Shown: positions 45,169 to 54,865 of the stretch, in pieces
Layout: each line of letters begins with the position of its first letter
Numbering within the stretch: position 1 is the stretch's first letter
Assembly: GCF_009797935.1 (NCBI RefSeq)
Contig: NZ_VOLC01000002.1
Coordinates: 124,001-188,000 of the forward strand
Direction of reading: 5' to 3'
From: Lunatibacter salilacus
Lineage (GTDB): Bacteria; Bacteroidota; Bacteroidia; Cytophagales; Cyclobacteriaceae
DNA: 64,000 bases
Made by a program: the position numbers and the translations under genes
The notes under the pieces: model-generated
What the model saw: the letters and a program-made list of their open reading frames with translations, nothing else
Database searches by the model: none
What the model was told of the DNA's origin: nothing

Positions 45169-45255
45169 TTTGAAAAAGGTTTGTTCAAGCCCTATATTTA
45201 GCTATTTATAATCAAGTATGTAACCACATTGACTTTATGTGTTTTACAACCAAGT

Positions 45256-47709
45256 TCATTTATTGGATTCCCTATTATAATGTTGTTTTATAAACTGCAA
45301 AGTTCCTTTTGCGTTGATTTCATGCCCCCCATTAAAGTATTCAATAGTAGTTTTATGGGGAATATCCAATCGATTATACAACCGGTTTACCTTCGCATAT
45401 TCAAAGGCTACCCATTCATCAATCCCTACCCCGTCATCATGCCCCCTTTCTACCATAAATGCCCTTGGGGCCATGAGGGCTGCCATTTCTCCATAATTAA
45501 AAGTCATTCCCAGGTTAAAATCAAACATCTCATACTCAGGAGCAAACATATAACTGTTGGACCAATCCGTTGTAGCATTTTTCCAAATCCATTCATTAAA
45601 GTCTCCAGAACATATTGATAGGCTATACCTTTCCAATAATGCAGGAATCCTTACGGCCACTTTTCCTCCCCAAGAGAGACCATAAAAACCAATTTTTTCC
45701 GGATCAATAAAAGACAGTTCCGTCAACCAGTCCAATAATTTTTCATGTTGGTGGAGTATTATGGAAAATACCGATAGCCCCAAGGGGTTGGCCTTACGTT
45801 GCAGGTTACGGTAATCATCCCCAGCACGCCAGGGAAAATGAGGTGCAAAAACCACATATCCCTGTTCTACTAATTTTTCGGCCAATCCTTTATAAGTCTT
45901 ATTTTGGTTATCCATTACCACTTCCGGTAACCCGCTTCCCCCATGCATTACGACCATGACCGGGCGCTTTTCACCCTTCTTCAGGTCTTTTGGAAGCAAG
46001 AAATACCCCCATAGAAAAATACCCGGTCCGGCATCCAAAATAATCTCATGACCTGTCCATCTCCCCTCATCGTAAATTTTACGGGATTTCGGAATAGGAA
46101 ACGTTTTTTCCGACGGTATACGACCGATTATTTCATCCCATAAATAGTCTTGAAAGTATTTCTTTTTGTCCATCCATGAATCAAGATCGACAGGCTCCAT
46201 CTTATTCCAAAAAAAAGCCTCCCGCAAATGCCTTGAACTGTAAATTAAATTTTGGGTATATTCTTCCAGTTCTTTGACTTGCCTCAATTGTCTTTCCGCG
46301 GGATTAAATTCCGCCCTTTTGTCAATTATGGATTTTCCGGAACCCGATCTTAATCTTTCATTCGGATGAATCTGTTCTAAAAATAAAGCTATACTGGTCC
46401 TGTTTAGGCTTTCTACAACCTTTCCCTTCTCATGGATAAAGTGAATGGAATGATGGAATTTTCCCGAAAGGTTTTTAGCTCTTTCCACTTCTTTCTTCAC
46501 GCTGTTAAATACCGGGGTATTAATTTTTCCTGGTGCGGCAGAGGCCCCCAACCTGGATGGGCCTTCCACAGCCGGGGGTGGCCCATTAATTTCCGGTGTT
46601 CTGGAATACTCAATCATTAAGGTTCGGGGAACGATAAGACTGGCCACTTCCGCATCCCCAAATTCTTTAAGGAAACCAGATAGATTTCTATAAATGGGTT
46701 CCTGCCACAAATCTTCTCTCTTTGAAAAGTAACCACTAAGGTAAGCCACATCAATTCTTGTATCAACCGCTGCGGTATAAAATCCAAGCAATGCCCCTTC
46801 TCCCCAACCCACCACACCAATTTTGGTAGGATCATTTTTATTCAAAGATTCAAACCAGCCCAATGCTGCCCTGATTTTCTGAACCTCATACCCGATAATA
46901 TGCCCTCCAAAAGTAAAAGCCTGGCGGTAGATCCATTCCCTATGAGGCTGATTGGTAAACCGGTCCATCCGCTCACTACCTGAACCATGACTACTCCTGT
47001 CAATAATGGTGGGGATAATTACCTGACAGCCATTTTCAGCCAAGAGGCGGGCGTATTGCCTGTTTTCATGAAGACCGGAACTCATACCCACCAAGTCCTC
47101 GGGAGTCTGGTCAGCATCGGGTAGAACCACCACCCTTGACTTTATTTTTCCTTTGGGCTGTAGCAGCAGGCCTTCCCCATAAACACCTTTCAGTACTTGC
47201 CAACGAACAGAGAATACTTCAAAATATTTGTTTTCTGCAACCAATGATGGCATTTCAGTGGTGGACAGAAATTCCATCTGTGTTTTGGGCAATATTGGAT
47301 CAACCGCTCCCAAGATTTCTAAAAGGCGTTGACGGTTTGGTGAAACGGAAGTTTCATAAGCTTGCTCATTGGAAAAATCGGGGTCCCAAAAAGAACTACG
47401 GTCCGGGATGGTATTTTTGGTCTTTTCATCCAAAAACTCCCCTATACCATTTACCATCATTTGGGAGAAATCGAATTCACCAAGAAGTAGAGTGCTCTCA
47501 AAAATAGGATCATCTTGCCCAAAAACCGGTGAAGCTGAATTCGATATCAAATATCCAACAAATAAAAATAACAAAAAACCATATTTTATATGAAAAGTAT
47601 TAAAGGTCCTATTTATACTGTCCGGGACTGTTGGCATTGGCTTTCCTGATGGTTGGGTATCAATTCCCAGAAGAAAATTCGAAGGACTCTCTGATTTTTT
47701 AGCGTTCAT
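45256..47709 (-). CDS. Exported double alpha/beta-hydrolase, paralogue 2
   Basis: 817 residues from 47709; a hydrophobic signal or anchor (YGFLLFLFVGYLISNSASPVFG) starts about residue 45, so a downstream start is possible. The domain layout is that of paralogue 1. N-terminal elbow VVGWGEGALLGFY has Gly303 in the nucleophile position. The C-terminal elbow FYGLSWGGKVAVR has Ser679. Late motifs are AFMVERGHDDGVG and GGHEINAKGT. It is the most divergent of the three (W for H/Y in both elbows) and begins 3 bp after the stop of paralogue 3, so coupled translation is likely. Confidence 0.85.
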   Translation of the reverse strand: MNAKKSESPSNFLLGIDTQPSGKPMPTVPDSINRTFNTFHIKYGFLLFLFVGYLISNSASPVFGQDDPIFESTLLLGEFDFSQMMVNGIGEFLDEKTKNTIPDRSSFWDPDFSNEQAYETSVSPNRQRLLEILGAVDPILPKTQMEFLSTTEMPSLVAENKYFEVFSVRWQVLKGVYGEGLLLQPKGKIKSRVVVLPDADQTPEDLVGMSSGLHENRQYARLLAENGCQVIIPTIIDRSSHGSGSERMDRFTNQPHREWIYRQAFTFGGHIIGYEVQKIRAALGWFESLNKNDPTKIGVVGWGEGALLGFYTAAVDTRIDVAYLSGYFSKREDLWQEPIYRNLSGFLKEFGDAEVASLIVPRTLMIEYSRTPEINGPPPAVEGPSRLGASAAPGKINTPVFNSVKKEVERAKNLSGKFHHSIHFIHEKGKVVESLNRTSIALFLEQIHPNERLRSGSGKSIIDKRAEFNPAERQLRQVKELEEYTQNLIYSSRHLREAFFWNKMEPVDLDSWMDKKKYFQDYLWDEIIGRIPSEKTFPIPKSRKIYDEGRWTGHEIILDAGPGIFLWGYFLLPKDLKKGEKRPVMVVMHGGSGLPEVVMDNQNKTYKGLAEKLVEQGYVVFAPHFPWRAGDDYRNLQRKANPLGLSVFSIILHQHEKLLDWLTELSFIDPEKIGFYGLSWGGKVAVRIPALLERYSLSICSGDFNEWIWKNATTDWSNSYMFAPEYEMFDFNLGMTFNYGEMAALMAPRAFMVERGHDDGVGIDEWVAFEYAKVNRLYNRLDIPHKTTIEYFNGGHEINAKGTLQFIKQHYNRESNK

Positions 47710-47712
47710 ATT

Positions 47713-50073
47713 TTATGGATTTTTTAGGTGCCTGTCCAAAAATTTAAAACTACCCTCCCCGTTGATGGTATGTCCCTTATCAAAATATTCTATCTCAGTA
47801 GCTTCGATCTTGCCAATAATTGTATAATGAAGTCGTACTTTGGCATATTCATAAGCCACCCACTTATCCGTACCCACTCCGTCTCGATGACCACGTTCCA
47901 CCATGAAGGGACGGGGGGCTATAAGGGCCGCCATTTCTGCATAGTTATAGGTATTGGCCAGGTCCCATTCCGGAATTTCATATTCTCCGGTAAATGGATA
48001 ACTGTTGTAAGCCGCATGATCCGTACTGCTCACTTTGCGTACCCATTCGTTAAAATCGCCGGAACAAATAGAAAGGGCATATCCCTCCACCAGGGCAGGG
48101 ATTCTCATGGCCGCTTTACCTCCATAGGATAAGCCATAAAACCCGATCCGTTGGGCGTCCACAAAAGATTGCTGCCCCAACCATTCCACAATTCGCTGAT
48201 GTTGGCCGGTGATGATAGAAAAAAGGGAAAGTCCCAGGGGATTGGCTTTTCTTTGCAATACCCTGAAATCATCTCCTCCCCAGTATAGGTTGTGCGGGGC
48301 AAATACCACATATCCCCGATCCGCTAATTCTGCTGCAAATCCCTGGTAGGGGGCAAAGGCCCTGGAATCTTCATCCCTGGTCACCACATCTTCGGGAAGT
48401 CCCTCCAGGCCATGTTGGCAAACCACTGCCGGATATTGTTCTCCACTCCTCCGGTTTTTTGGAATCAATAAAATCCCCCATGCATAGATTCCAGGCCAAA
48501 CATCCAGTTTTACCTCATATCCGGTCCACTTCTCCGATTCGGCATATTTCCTGGCCATCGTGTTTACGGGGAGATCCGGATCCGGCAATCGGCCGAGCAA
48601 CTGCCAAAGCCTTTCCCTATGTTCATCCTTTGCTGAAACCACTCCTTTGGCATCCCCATTTACGGTTTCCCAAAAATACTTGTCCCTGATCTGTTCACTT
48701 TTTGAAATCAATTGCTGCAAATGAAATTCCATGTCTTTCACCGTACGCTGTTGTCTTTTGTCTGCTTCAGGCCACGACACAGGGACCTCCCCAATTGATT
48801 TATCACCCAGATCTTCTGAAAATGTTATTCCCAATTCTTTGACCAACTCCTTCAAGGCATTTTTTGATAAGGAATTCCTTCCTTCATACCAGCTAAGGTG
48901 ACTTTTCCCTTGTGGTAAAAGTTTTTCGGCACGGTCCCATTCCGACTTCACCCCGGAAACCTCCGGGACGGTTAATTTTCCAGGAGCAGCACCATTCCGT
49001 CCATCAGAAGGTTCTGGAGGACCAGATACATCTGGATATAGGGAATAGTCGATGATCAGTCTTCGGGGCCATGACATGGCGGCCAGTTCCGCATCCCCGA
49101 ATTCTTTTAACAGGCCAAATACATTTCTGTAGATCGGTTCCTTCCAAATATTGGATCTTTCATTAAAATAGCCACTGACTAGGGTGGATGAAATTCTGGT
49201 ATCAAGGGCAGATGCATAAAGAGATAACAAACCGCCTTCTCCATGGCCGGCGACTCCAATTTTTAATGCTTTACCTTCCTGCCGATTCATCGCTTCAAAC
49301 CAGTCAATAGCTGCAAATATCTTCTGAAGTTCATAACCGATTACATGCCTGCCAAGAATGAACCCCTGGCGATAAATCCATTCCCTATGGGGTTGGTTGG
49401 TGAATTTATTCAAAATCTGGCTGCCTGAAAAGGTATCCTCCCGGCTTACCAATACCGGTATAAGCACCTGTATTCCTGACTCCGCCAACTGCCTGGCCGA
49501 TCCAAAGGAGGCATTTTCCCTTTCCAATAAGCCCGCTGAAATTTCAGGTAGGTCATCAGCATCCGGAATAAATACCATCCTTGCCCTTACCTCTTTTCGT
49601 GGCTGAAGCAACAGGCCCTCCGCATAAAAGTCTTTAAAATCCCCATCCAATACCTTCCATCTGACGGCACTTATCACAAGGTTTGCTTGCTCCACAGAAA
49701 ACTGCCCCAGATGACCATCCCCAATAATTTCCATTTCCGGGTCGGAACGCGGTCCCTCCAAGCCCAGAATTTTGGACAAAGCCTCCCTTTTAGGGGCTAT
49801 AGAAATATTAAATGCAGAAGGGTTGCTGAAATCTATTTGCTGAAAATCCTCCCTTTGTTGCTCAGCCTTCTGGAGCTCAAGGTCGAGAAAATCCGATATC
49901 CCTTTCATCATCTCATTGGGCAAATCAAACTGTTTTTCCAAAGAATTAGCGGAAAATGGAAATTGCCCCTGCGTTTGGCCATGATTTGGGCTGAATAGTG
50001 CGGAAAATAATAAAAAGAAAGTGCAGGTGGCTGAAGACTTCCAAGCACAAAGGGGAGATTGATTCGGTTTCAT
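47713..50073 (-). CDS. Exported double alpha/beta-hydrolase, paralogue 3
   Basis: 786 residues, signal peptide (TFFLLFSALFSPNHGQ). N-terminal domain elbow VAGHGEGGLLSLY has Gly278 instead of Ser; C-terminal elbow FYGLSYGGKAAMR has Ser649. PRPFMVERGHRDGVG and KGHTINGEG supply the expected acid/His region. By eye it is closest to paralogue 1. It is the first of the three transcribed after the beta-helix protein gene (48-bp gap). The double-domain form with a degenerate first half is conserved in all three copies, so it is a real feature of the family rather than decay. Confidence 0.87.
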   Translation of the reverse strand: MKPNQSPLCAWKSSATCTFFLLFSALFSPNHGQTQGQFPFSANSLEKQFDLPNEMMKGISDFLDLELQKAEQQREDFQQIDFSNPSAFNISIAPKREALSKILGLEGPRSDPEMEIIGDGHLGQFSVEQANLVISAVRWKVLDGDFKDFYAEGLLLQPRKEVRARMVFIPDADDLPEISAGLLERENASFGSARQLAESGIQVLIPVLVSREDTFSGSQILNKFTNQPHREWIYRQGFILGRHVIGYELQKIFAAIDWFEAMNRQEGKALKIGVAGHGEGGLLSLYASALDTRISSTLVSGYFNERSNIWKEPIYRNVFGLLKEFGDAELAAMSWPRRLIIDYSLYPDVSGPPEPSDGRNGAAPGKLTVPEVSGVKSEWDRAEKLLPQGKSHLSWYEGRNSLSKNALKELVKELGITFSEDLGDKSIGEVPVSWPEADKRQQRTVKDMEFHLQQLISKSEQIRDKYFWETVNGDAKGVVSAKDEHRERLWQLLGRLPDPDLPVNTMARKYAESEKWTGYEVKLDVWPGIYAWGILLIPKNRRSGEQYPAVVCQHGLEGLPEDVVTRDEDSRAFAPYQGFAAELADRGYVVFAPHNLYWGGDDFRVLQRKANPLGLSLFSIITGQHQRIVEWLGQQSFVDAQRIGFYGLSYGGKAAMRIPALVEGYALSICSGDFNEWVRKVSSTDHAAYNSYPFTGEYEIPEWDLANTYNYAEMAALIAPRPFMVERGHRDGVGTDKWVAYEYAKVRLHYTIIGKIEATEIEYFDKGHTINGEGSFKFLDRHLKNP

Positions 50074-50121
50074 AGATTAAATTTAGTGGTTGGGTAAAGG
50101 CAATGGAAACCTCCCTCCCGG

Positions 50122-51540
50122 TTATTCTAAAATTACATTTCCTTCACCCCCTGATTTTTTCACAGGAATAAAGGCGTCACCCGCCTTTTCATTGATGATC
50201 AAACATCCGGACACCCGACTGTTAGAAACATTTTCCAATGACAATCCTATATTGTCGCAGTCCAAAATGGTGCAATTTCCAATATTCATCCTTTTAGAAT
50301 TGCGGATAGTTATTCCTGCAAGATCCTTCACCCCATAAACCTGTACTCCGGTGAAGGTACAGTCTTCACAATTTTGAACCAATAGGCTATTGGATGCCGT
50401 CCTGTCGGGCGTATAGTTGGGGTTACTGTCAAACAAATTGGCCCCTACCAGTACATTGCTACATCCATCCATTACCAAAGCATGTTCATAACCCTGCCAA
50501 ATGGTATTGCCTGTAATCACCACACCTCTACACTGTTGTAAATCAATATTGACCATGACATCACTCAAAACATTACCCGTGATGGTCACATTGCCCCATG
50601 GCTGCTTTGAATTGGTACCGGGCACCTTACTCGTGCCCAAAATCCGGATATTGGCTGAGTGGGGTGCGTTACGGTTATGTTGGATAGTACATCCGGTAAT
50701 AGCCACCTCGGCCGTACCCGCTGCACTGTCCGAGCAATCTATTAAAACATTGGCTCCGGGAGGGTTATCTTTTCCCATGTTGCTTTCCAGGTCACAGCCT
50801 ATAATGTGGATATTCCTGATGTTACCTCCTTTGGTTACAATGCCACCACCATCATTGTAACTAATATGGCAAGATGTGATATTAGATTGGTGGAGATTGA
50901 CCTCATCATAGAATATTCCGATGCCATGATTTTCGTAAAAATGGCAATCTGAAATGATCAAGTTCCGGTTATTTCCAGTCAAGTGTATCGCATGAAGGGC
51001 TTTCCTTATCTGTACCCTGCTTATGGTCAACTGCATGGTCCCAACCGCTTCAATTCCCACAGCCTTTTCATGTTGTCCTTCTATAGATATGCCTTCTACC
51101 AAAGGCATTCTCTCGGAGGTCCAAACACCTTGGTCAAAATTCTGCGGGTCTGCTGATTTGAAATGGGTTCCTTTAATTTTAAAAGCGGGACCTGAACCAG
51201 TCATGATGATCTGGGCCGTACCATCTCCCCTGAGACTACTATACCCTAATTGATCCAAATTTATTTCAATGGTCTCCGAAATTTTATATTGACCTTTTGG
51301 AAAAAACAAAACGTTTTTTCCTTCAATTAGGGCACGTTGTATGGCCTTCGTGTCATCGTTCTGCCCGTCTCCTTTAGCTCCGAAATTCTTCACATTGTTA
51401 TTTTCCCAAAAATCTTCGAGCTTTTGATGCTTCCTATTTGATCCAAAAACGCCATAAGTCAGGCCTACGGAGGCCATCGTTGTTGAAGCCACTGTCAGGA
51501 ATTTTCTTCTTTTGGTAAAGTGATTCATGAATTTTAACAA
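50122..51540 (-). CDS. Tat-exported right-handed beta-helix protein (pectate-lyase-superfamily fold)
   Basis: 472 residues. The N-terminus has a twin-arginine signal (TKRRKFLTVAST, then a mild hydrophobic stretch), unusual among its Sec-exported neighbours. Residues about 50-110 match the pectate_lyase_3 pattern: NFGAKGDGQNDDTKAIQRAL, then NVLFFPKGQYKISET. The rest is a long parallel beta-helix (repeated ITGN, ISDCHFYEN, ITGCTIQHN turns). Such folds in this setting are lyases, glycosidases or epimerases acting on acidic polysaccharides, but no specific catalytic residues can be assigned. It lies 16 bp after the cytochrome-type gene, so it is in the operon. Confidence 0.82.
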   Translation of the reverse strand: MLKFMNHFTKRRKFLTVASTTMASVGLTYGVFGSNRKHQKLEDFWENNNVKNFGAKGDGQNDDTKAIQRALIEGKNVLFFPKGQYKISETIEINLDQLGYSSLRGDGTAQIIMTGSGPAFKIKGTHFKSADPQNFDQGVWTSERMPLVEGISIEGQHEKAVGIEAVGTMQLTISRVQIRKALHAIHLTGNNRNLIISDCHFYENHGIGIFYDEVNLHQSNITSCHISYNDGGGIVTKGGNIRNIHIIGCDLESNMGKDNPPGANVLIDCSDSAAGTAEVAITGCTIQHNRNAPHSANIRILGTSKVPGTNSKQPWGNVTITGNVLSDVMVNIDLQQCRGVVITGNTIWQGYEHALVMDGCSNVLVGANLFDSNPNYTPDRTASNSLLVQNCEDCTFTGVQVYGVKDLAGITIRNSKRMNIGNCTILDCDNIGLSLENVSNSRVSGCLIINEKAGDAFIPVKKSGGEGNVILE

Positions 51541-51556
51541 GGTTAAGGGATTAATT

Positions 51557-54500
51557 TTATTTCATCAGGTAGGCAAAAAGATCACGGATTTCCTGGTCTG
51601 TTAGCCCCTCCAGTATCCTTTCAGGCATAAACGAAGTCTGCTGCATTTCCATATTTTCTATTCTTTCTTCAGACAACGTGGTTGCCTTCCCGCCAAGAGG
51701 TGGCTCGATGGTGATGGTGCCACCACCCTGGGTTTTAATTCTCCCTTCCAAAGTACGGCCATCGGTGGTAAGTATGCGCTGTACTTCATACCCTTCGCGA
51801 ATATCTGCATGTGGGTCCACCACATGCAACAATAAATATTCTGGATTACTTCTTTCATAACCAGTAAGTTCAGGACCCAAAAGTCCCCCTTCACCATTTA
51901 GGTGGTGACAGGATCCACAATGGCTTAGATAAATTGATCTTCCTTTTTCTAGGTTTCCTTCTCCAGAGCGGATTACATTTCCATATGAATTGATCCTATC
52001 CGTTTTTTCTGAGGCGCTTAACAATTTGGTTTCGGGCCAAATTCTATCGGTAATTTTATCGATTTCAGGATCCTGAAGTAACCTAAACCGCTGTGAATAG
52101 TGGTAGGGAAGGTCATTCTTGGAAATGGTTTTTGTTTCCTCAATTTCCCTAAAAAAATCCATTGCCCAGGATTTCCTACTGGCAAAAAGGGAAATACCTG
52201 CTTCTCTCACATAGGAATTGTCCCTGAATGCCGGATAGGATTTTGCCATTTGCTCACCGATTTCTTTCTGATCATAAGCCTGTAAAGCATGGAGTGCCGC
52301 TTGTTTTATAATCGCCGAAGATTGCCCACTTTTTACCAGATTCATTAAATCAGGAACCACCTTTGGTTGGTTGATCTCCCCCAAAACCTGTATATAGGAA
52401 AGTCTCAAACCGACATCTTTTTCGGCATCTGAAATGATATTTATTGCCTCCGCCAATGCTTTTTCTTCTCTCCTCCTGAGGGCCAAGGTCAAGGGTGCTT
52501 CTCCCAATTCATTGCGATGTATTTCTAATGCATCTAACAGTTTCCCGGGAAGTTCTACCATTTCCCTACCCAGCAATCCCTCCTGAAGCCCATCAAGAAG
52601 GATTTTGGCATGTTTCGGGGATGGGGCCAATTCCAGCAGTGCTGTACTGGTATTGAAATTTTCTTCTCCCCCCTCCATGATATATCTTTGCATCAGCCGA
52701 TGTAATACCACTTCTTCCATAATGGGATGGCTCCACAAATTCACCGGTTCCAATACATCCAAAATTCCCTCACGATCTGTGGTCACCTTATCTTCCAGTG
52801 CCCACCAAACCAAAAGTGGAATATCAGGATCACTGGCATCTTTTTGTTGGGCCAGAAGGTTTTCAATTATCTTATACGTTACTTGGGAAGGAAGCCTTTT
52901 TGCCGTAGCGGCAAGTTGAGCCTGAACTTCCGGATGCATTTCATTTCTGGCCAATTGCTGAAGGGCCTGTGCCATGGCAGGGCTTACTTTCTTCTCGTCT
53001 CCCAATAATCTTACGGTCCACATCCGCACAAAAGGATCAGCATGATTTAGCCCCTTGGTTCCTATTTCATCTGAGATCCCTTGGCTGAGATTGATCGCCC
53101 ACAAGGCTTCCAATGCTTCCTGTCCACTGCCCCTGTCAAGCAAATTGACCAATAGCGGCAAGGCATTGGGGTCCTTTCGGTCACCGAATTGCCTTAAGGC
53201 CTGTTGCCGAAACCATTTGTTCTGGTGAGACAGCAAATCCACCAGATCCGATGTGGAATACGTGCTGAGATCAAAATCCGGAAGGGGGGCTTTTTCCGTA
53301 TTAGGGCCCAATCTGTAAATCCTGCCACTCGATTTATGCCAGGTATCCCGAGGATCCACATGGGACAACCTGCTGTCATACCAATCAGAAATATAAATTC
53401 CTCCATCAGGCCCCAGCTTTATGTCAACAGGCCGAAACCATTTGTCATCGGTTTCCAAAACAATTTCTTCATCTACATTTGTAAATGATGAACCTCTCTG
53501 TTCAAATTTAGTGAGCTGAACAAAATTATGAAGTGGATTGATGGCAAACATTAAATCGTTGTATTTCCCGGGTAAAGCTCCTCCCTCGTATTTGATCAGT
53601 GAATGGGTAAACCTCTTTTTCTCCCCTTCCAAAGGCATATTGGGAAGATAGCCAAAAGCATAAGGATTGGTCAGGGGTCCGTGTTTTCCCCAACTTTTAA
53701 TATAATAGCCCCCCTGTTTGTAATACGGCCCACGATCATAGCCATTGGTACCTGAGAAAATTCTTCCTTTTCTGTCAAATTCAACATTAAAGGCATTATT
53801 CCCTCCCCCTTCTGCAAAAATCTCAAAAACTCTGGAAGATGGGTGATACCTCCATATAGCCTGACCTAAAAAAGAAATATTCTTCGAAACCTCTGAACTG
53901 ATATTGGCAGTGGTCGTGCTTCCCTGGGCACCATACAGCCAGCCATCAGGGCCCCACCTCAAACTATTGGCCACGGCATGGGTATCTTCTAGACCAAATC
54001 CTTCCAGATGAACTTTGGGGTCTCCATCGGGCAGCCCATCCCCTTCATGATCCGGATAAGCTAGTAAATAGGGTGGATTCAAAACCCATATCTGATTTCT
54101 TCCCAATTCTACTCCGGTAGCAATATTCAATCCGGTAATGGCATCTGTCCGTTTATCATAGGTTCCATCCCCATTGGTATCCTCAAAAAACGTAATCCGG
54201 TCGGCGCCTTTCACTCCTTCTGGCGGAGCTTTTGGGGTTTGGTCAAATTTTACCCGTGTATGGTTATCTATATCAGTGATTTTCAATCCTTTAGGATAGG
54301 GGTATTGTTGGTATTGAACTACCCACAACCTTCCTTTATGGTCAAAACTGATTTGAAGGGGCTGGGAAATTTGTGGTTCTGACAGTATAAGATCCAAGGA
54401 CAGGTCATTGGGAAAGGTAAATCGCTTGACGACCTCATCAGGTGGTGTAGGTTCTGAATTGGGATCAGTGAGGACCCCCCTCCCTTCATAATTTTCCATA

Positions 54501-54628
54501 AATTTGGCCACCTCCTCATTGGCAGCCAAATCCCTTATTTCAGTAGTGGAATTTTCGTTGCAGGCTAATACACCCAACAAAATGATTATACAAATTGAAA
54601 AGTTAATTGTTTTTAGAATCATCATCAA
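51557..54628 (-). CDS. PVC-type dehydrogenase-like lipoprotein with HEAT repeats and cytochrome c domain
   Basis: 1,023 residues. Lipoprotein signal (CIIILLGVLAC). Residues about 60-420 form a beta-propeller of the membrane-bound-dehydrogenase/DUF7133 type (LDLILSEPQISQPLQISFDH, KGRLWVVQYQQYPYPKG, GPDGGIYISDWYDSRLSH). About 430-870 is a HEAT-like helical repeat region (ALPLLVNLLDRGSGQEALEA). A C-terminal cytochrome c domain has the heme-binding CGSCHH (near residue 903) and QQTSFMPERILEGL with the likely Met ligand. The family is widespread in Planctomycetes/Verrucomicrobia and Bacteroidota and is presumed to oxidise sugars or sugar derivatives, passing electrons to the chain. Its place in the SusCD operon suggests it acts on the same substrate. 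Confidence 0.88.
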   Translation of the reverse strand: MMMILKTINFSICIIILLGVLACNENSTTEIRDLAANEEVAKFMENYEGRGVLTDPNSEPTPPDEVVKRFTFPNDLSLDLILSEPQISQPLQISFDHKGRLWVVQYQQYPYPKGLKITDIDNHTRVKFDQTPKAPPEGVKGADRITFFEDTNGDGTYDKRTDAITGLNIATGVELGRNQIWVLNPPYLLAYPDHEGDGLPDGDPKVHLEGFGLEDTHAVANSLRWGPDGWLYGAQGSTTTANISSEVSKNISFLGQAIWRYHPSSRVFEIFAEGGGNNAFNVEFDRKGRIFSGTNGYDRGPYYKQGGYYIKSWGKHGPLTNPYAFGYLPNMPLEGEKKRFTHSLIKYEGGALPGKYNDLMFAINPLHNFVQLTKFEQRGSSFTNVDEEIVLETDDKWFRPVDIKLGPDGGIYISDWYDSRLSHVDPRDTWHKSSGRIYRLGPNTEKAPLPDFDLSTYSTSDLVDLLSHQNKWFRQQALRQFGDRKDPNALPLLVNLLDRGSGQEALEALWAINLSQGISDEIGTKGLNHADPFVRMWTVRLLGDEKKVSPAMAQALQQLARNEMHPEVQAQLAATAKRLPSQVTYKIIENLLAQQKDASDPDIPLLVWWALEDKVTTDREGILDVLEPVNLWSHPIMEEVVLHRLMQRYIMEGGEENFNTSTALLELAPSPKHAKILLDGLQEGLLGREMVELPGKLLDALEIHRNELGEAPLTLALRRREEKALAEAINIISDAEKDVGLRLSYIQVLGEINQPKVVPDLMNLVKSGQSSAIIKQAALHALQAYDQKEIGEQMAKSYPAFRDNSYVREAGISLFASRKSWAMDFFREIEETKTISKNDLPYHYSQRFRLLQDPEIDKITDRIWPETKLLSASEKTDRINSYGNVIRSGEGNLEKGRSIYLSHCGSCHHLNGEGGLLGPELTGYERSNPEYLLLHVVDPHADIREGYEVQRILTTDGRTLEGRIKTQGGGTITIEPPLGGKATTLSEERIENMEMQQTSFMPERILEGLTDQEIRDLFAYLMK

Positions 54629-54782
54629 GATTAATTTTGATAAAATGTCATAACCAAAACTAAGAGTTCAGGACATTTGTTGAAAGATGGGTTTAACAAG
54701 TATTTAAATTAATTTTAAATACCCATTCTGCCTATAAATGGTGGTGGTGCTAATGGCATTAAAGCTGATAAATTTGATAAAC

Positions 54783-54815
54783 GGTTGCCAGACTACTATA
54801 AGTAGTCTGGCAACC
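54783..54815 (-). terminator. Strong stem-loop between susD-like gene and the downstream operon
   Basis: Perfect 14-bp stem GGTTGCCAGACTAC (54783-54796) / GTAGTCTGGCAACC (54802-54815) with a 5-base loop. It lies 50 bp after the SusD stop and 155 bp before the next gene on the minus strand. There is no long T run on the exit side, so it may be an attenuator or an mRNA-stabilising end of the SusCD transcript rather than a full terminator. Confidence 0.75.
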
Positions 54816-54865
54816 CTATAAGTATTATTTTATTAAGTCGTTTGACAAACACTATCCATATTAAT

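Noticed and set aside
42778-50073. N-terminal hydrolase domains as recently decayed active sites
   Set aside because: The Ser-to-Gly change and the following Glu are identical in all three diverged paralogues, so the domain is conserved in that state and not a pseudogene feature.
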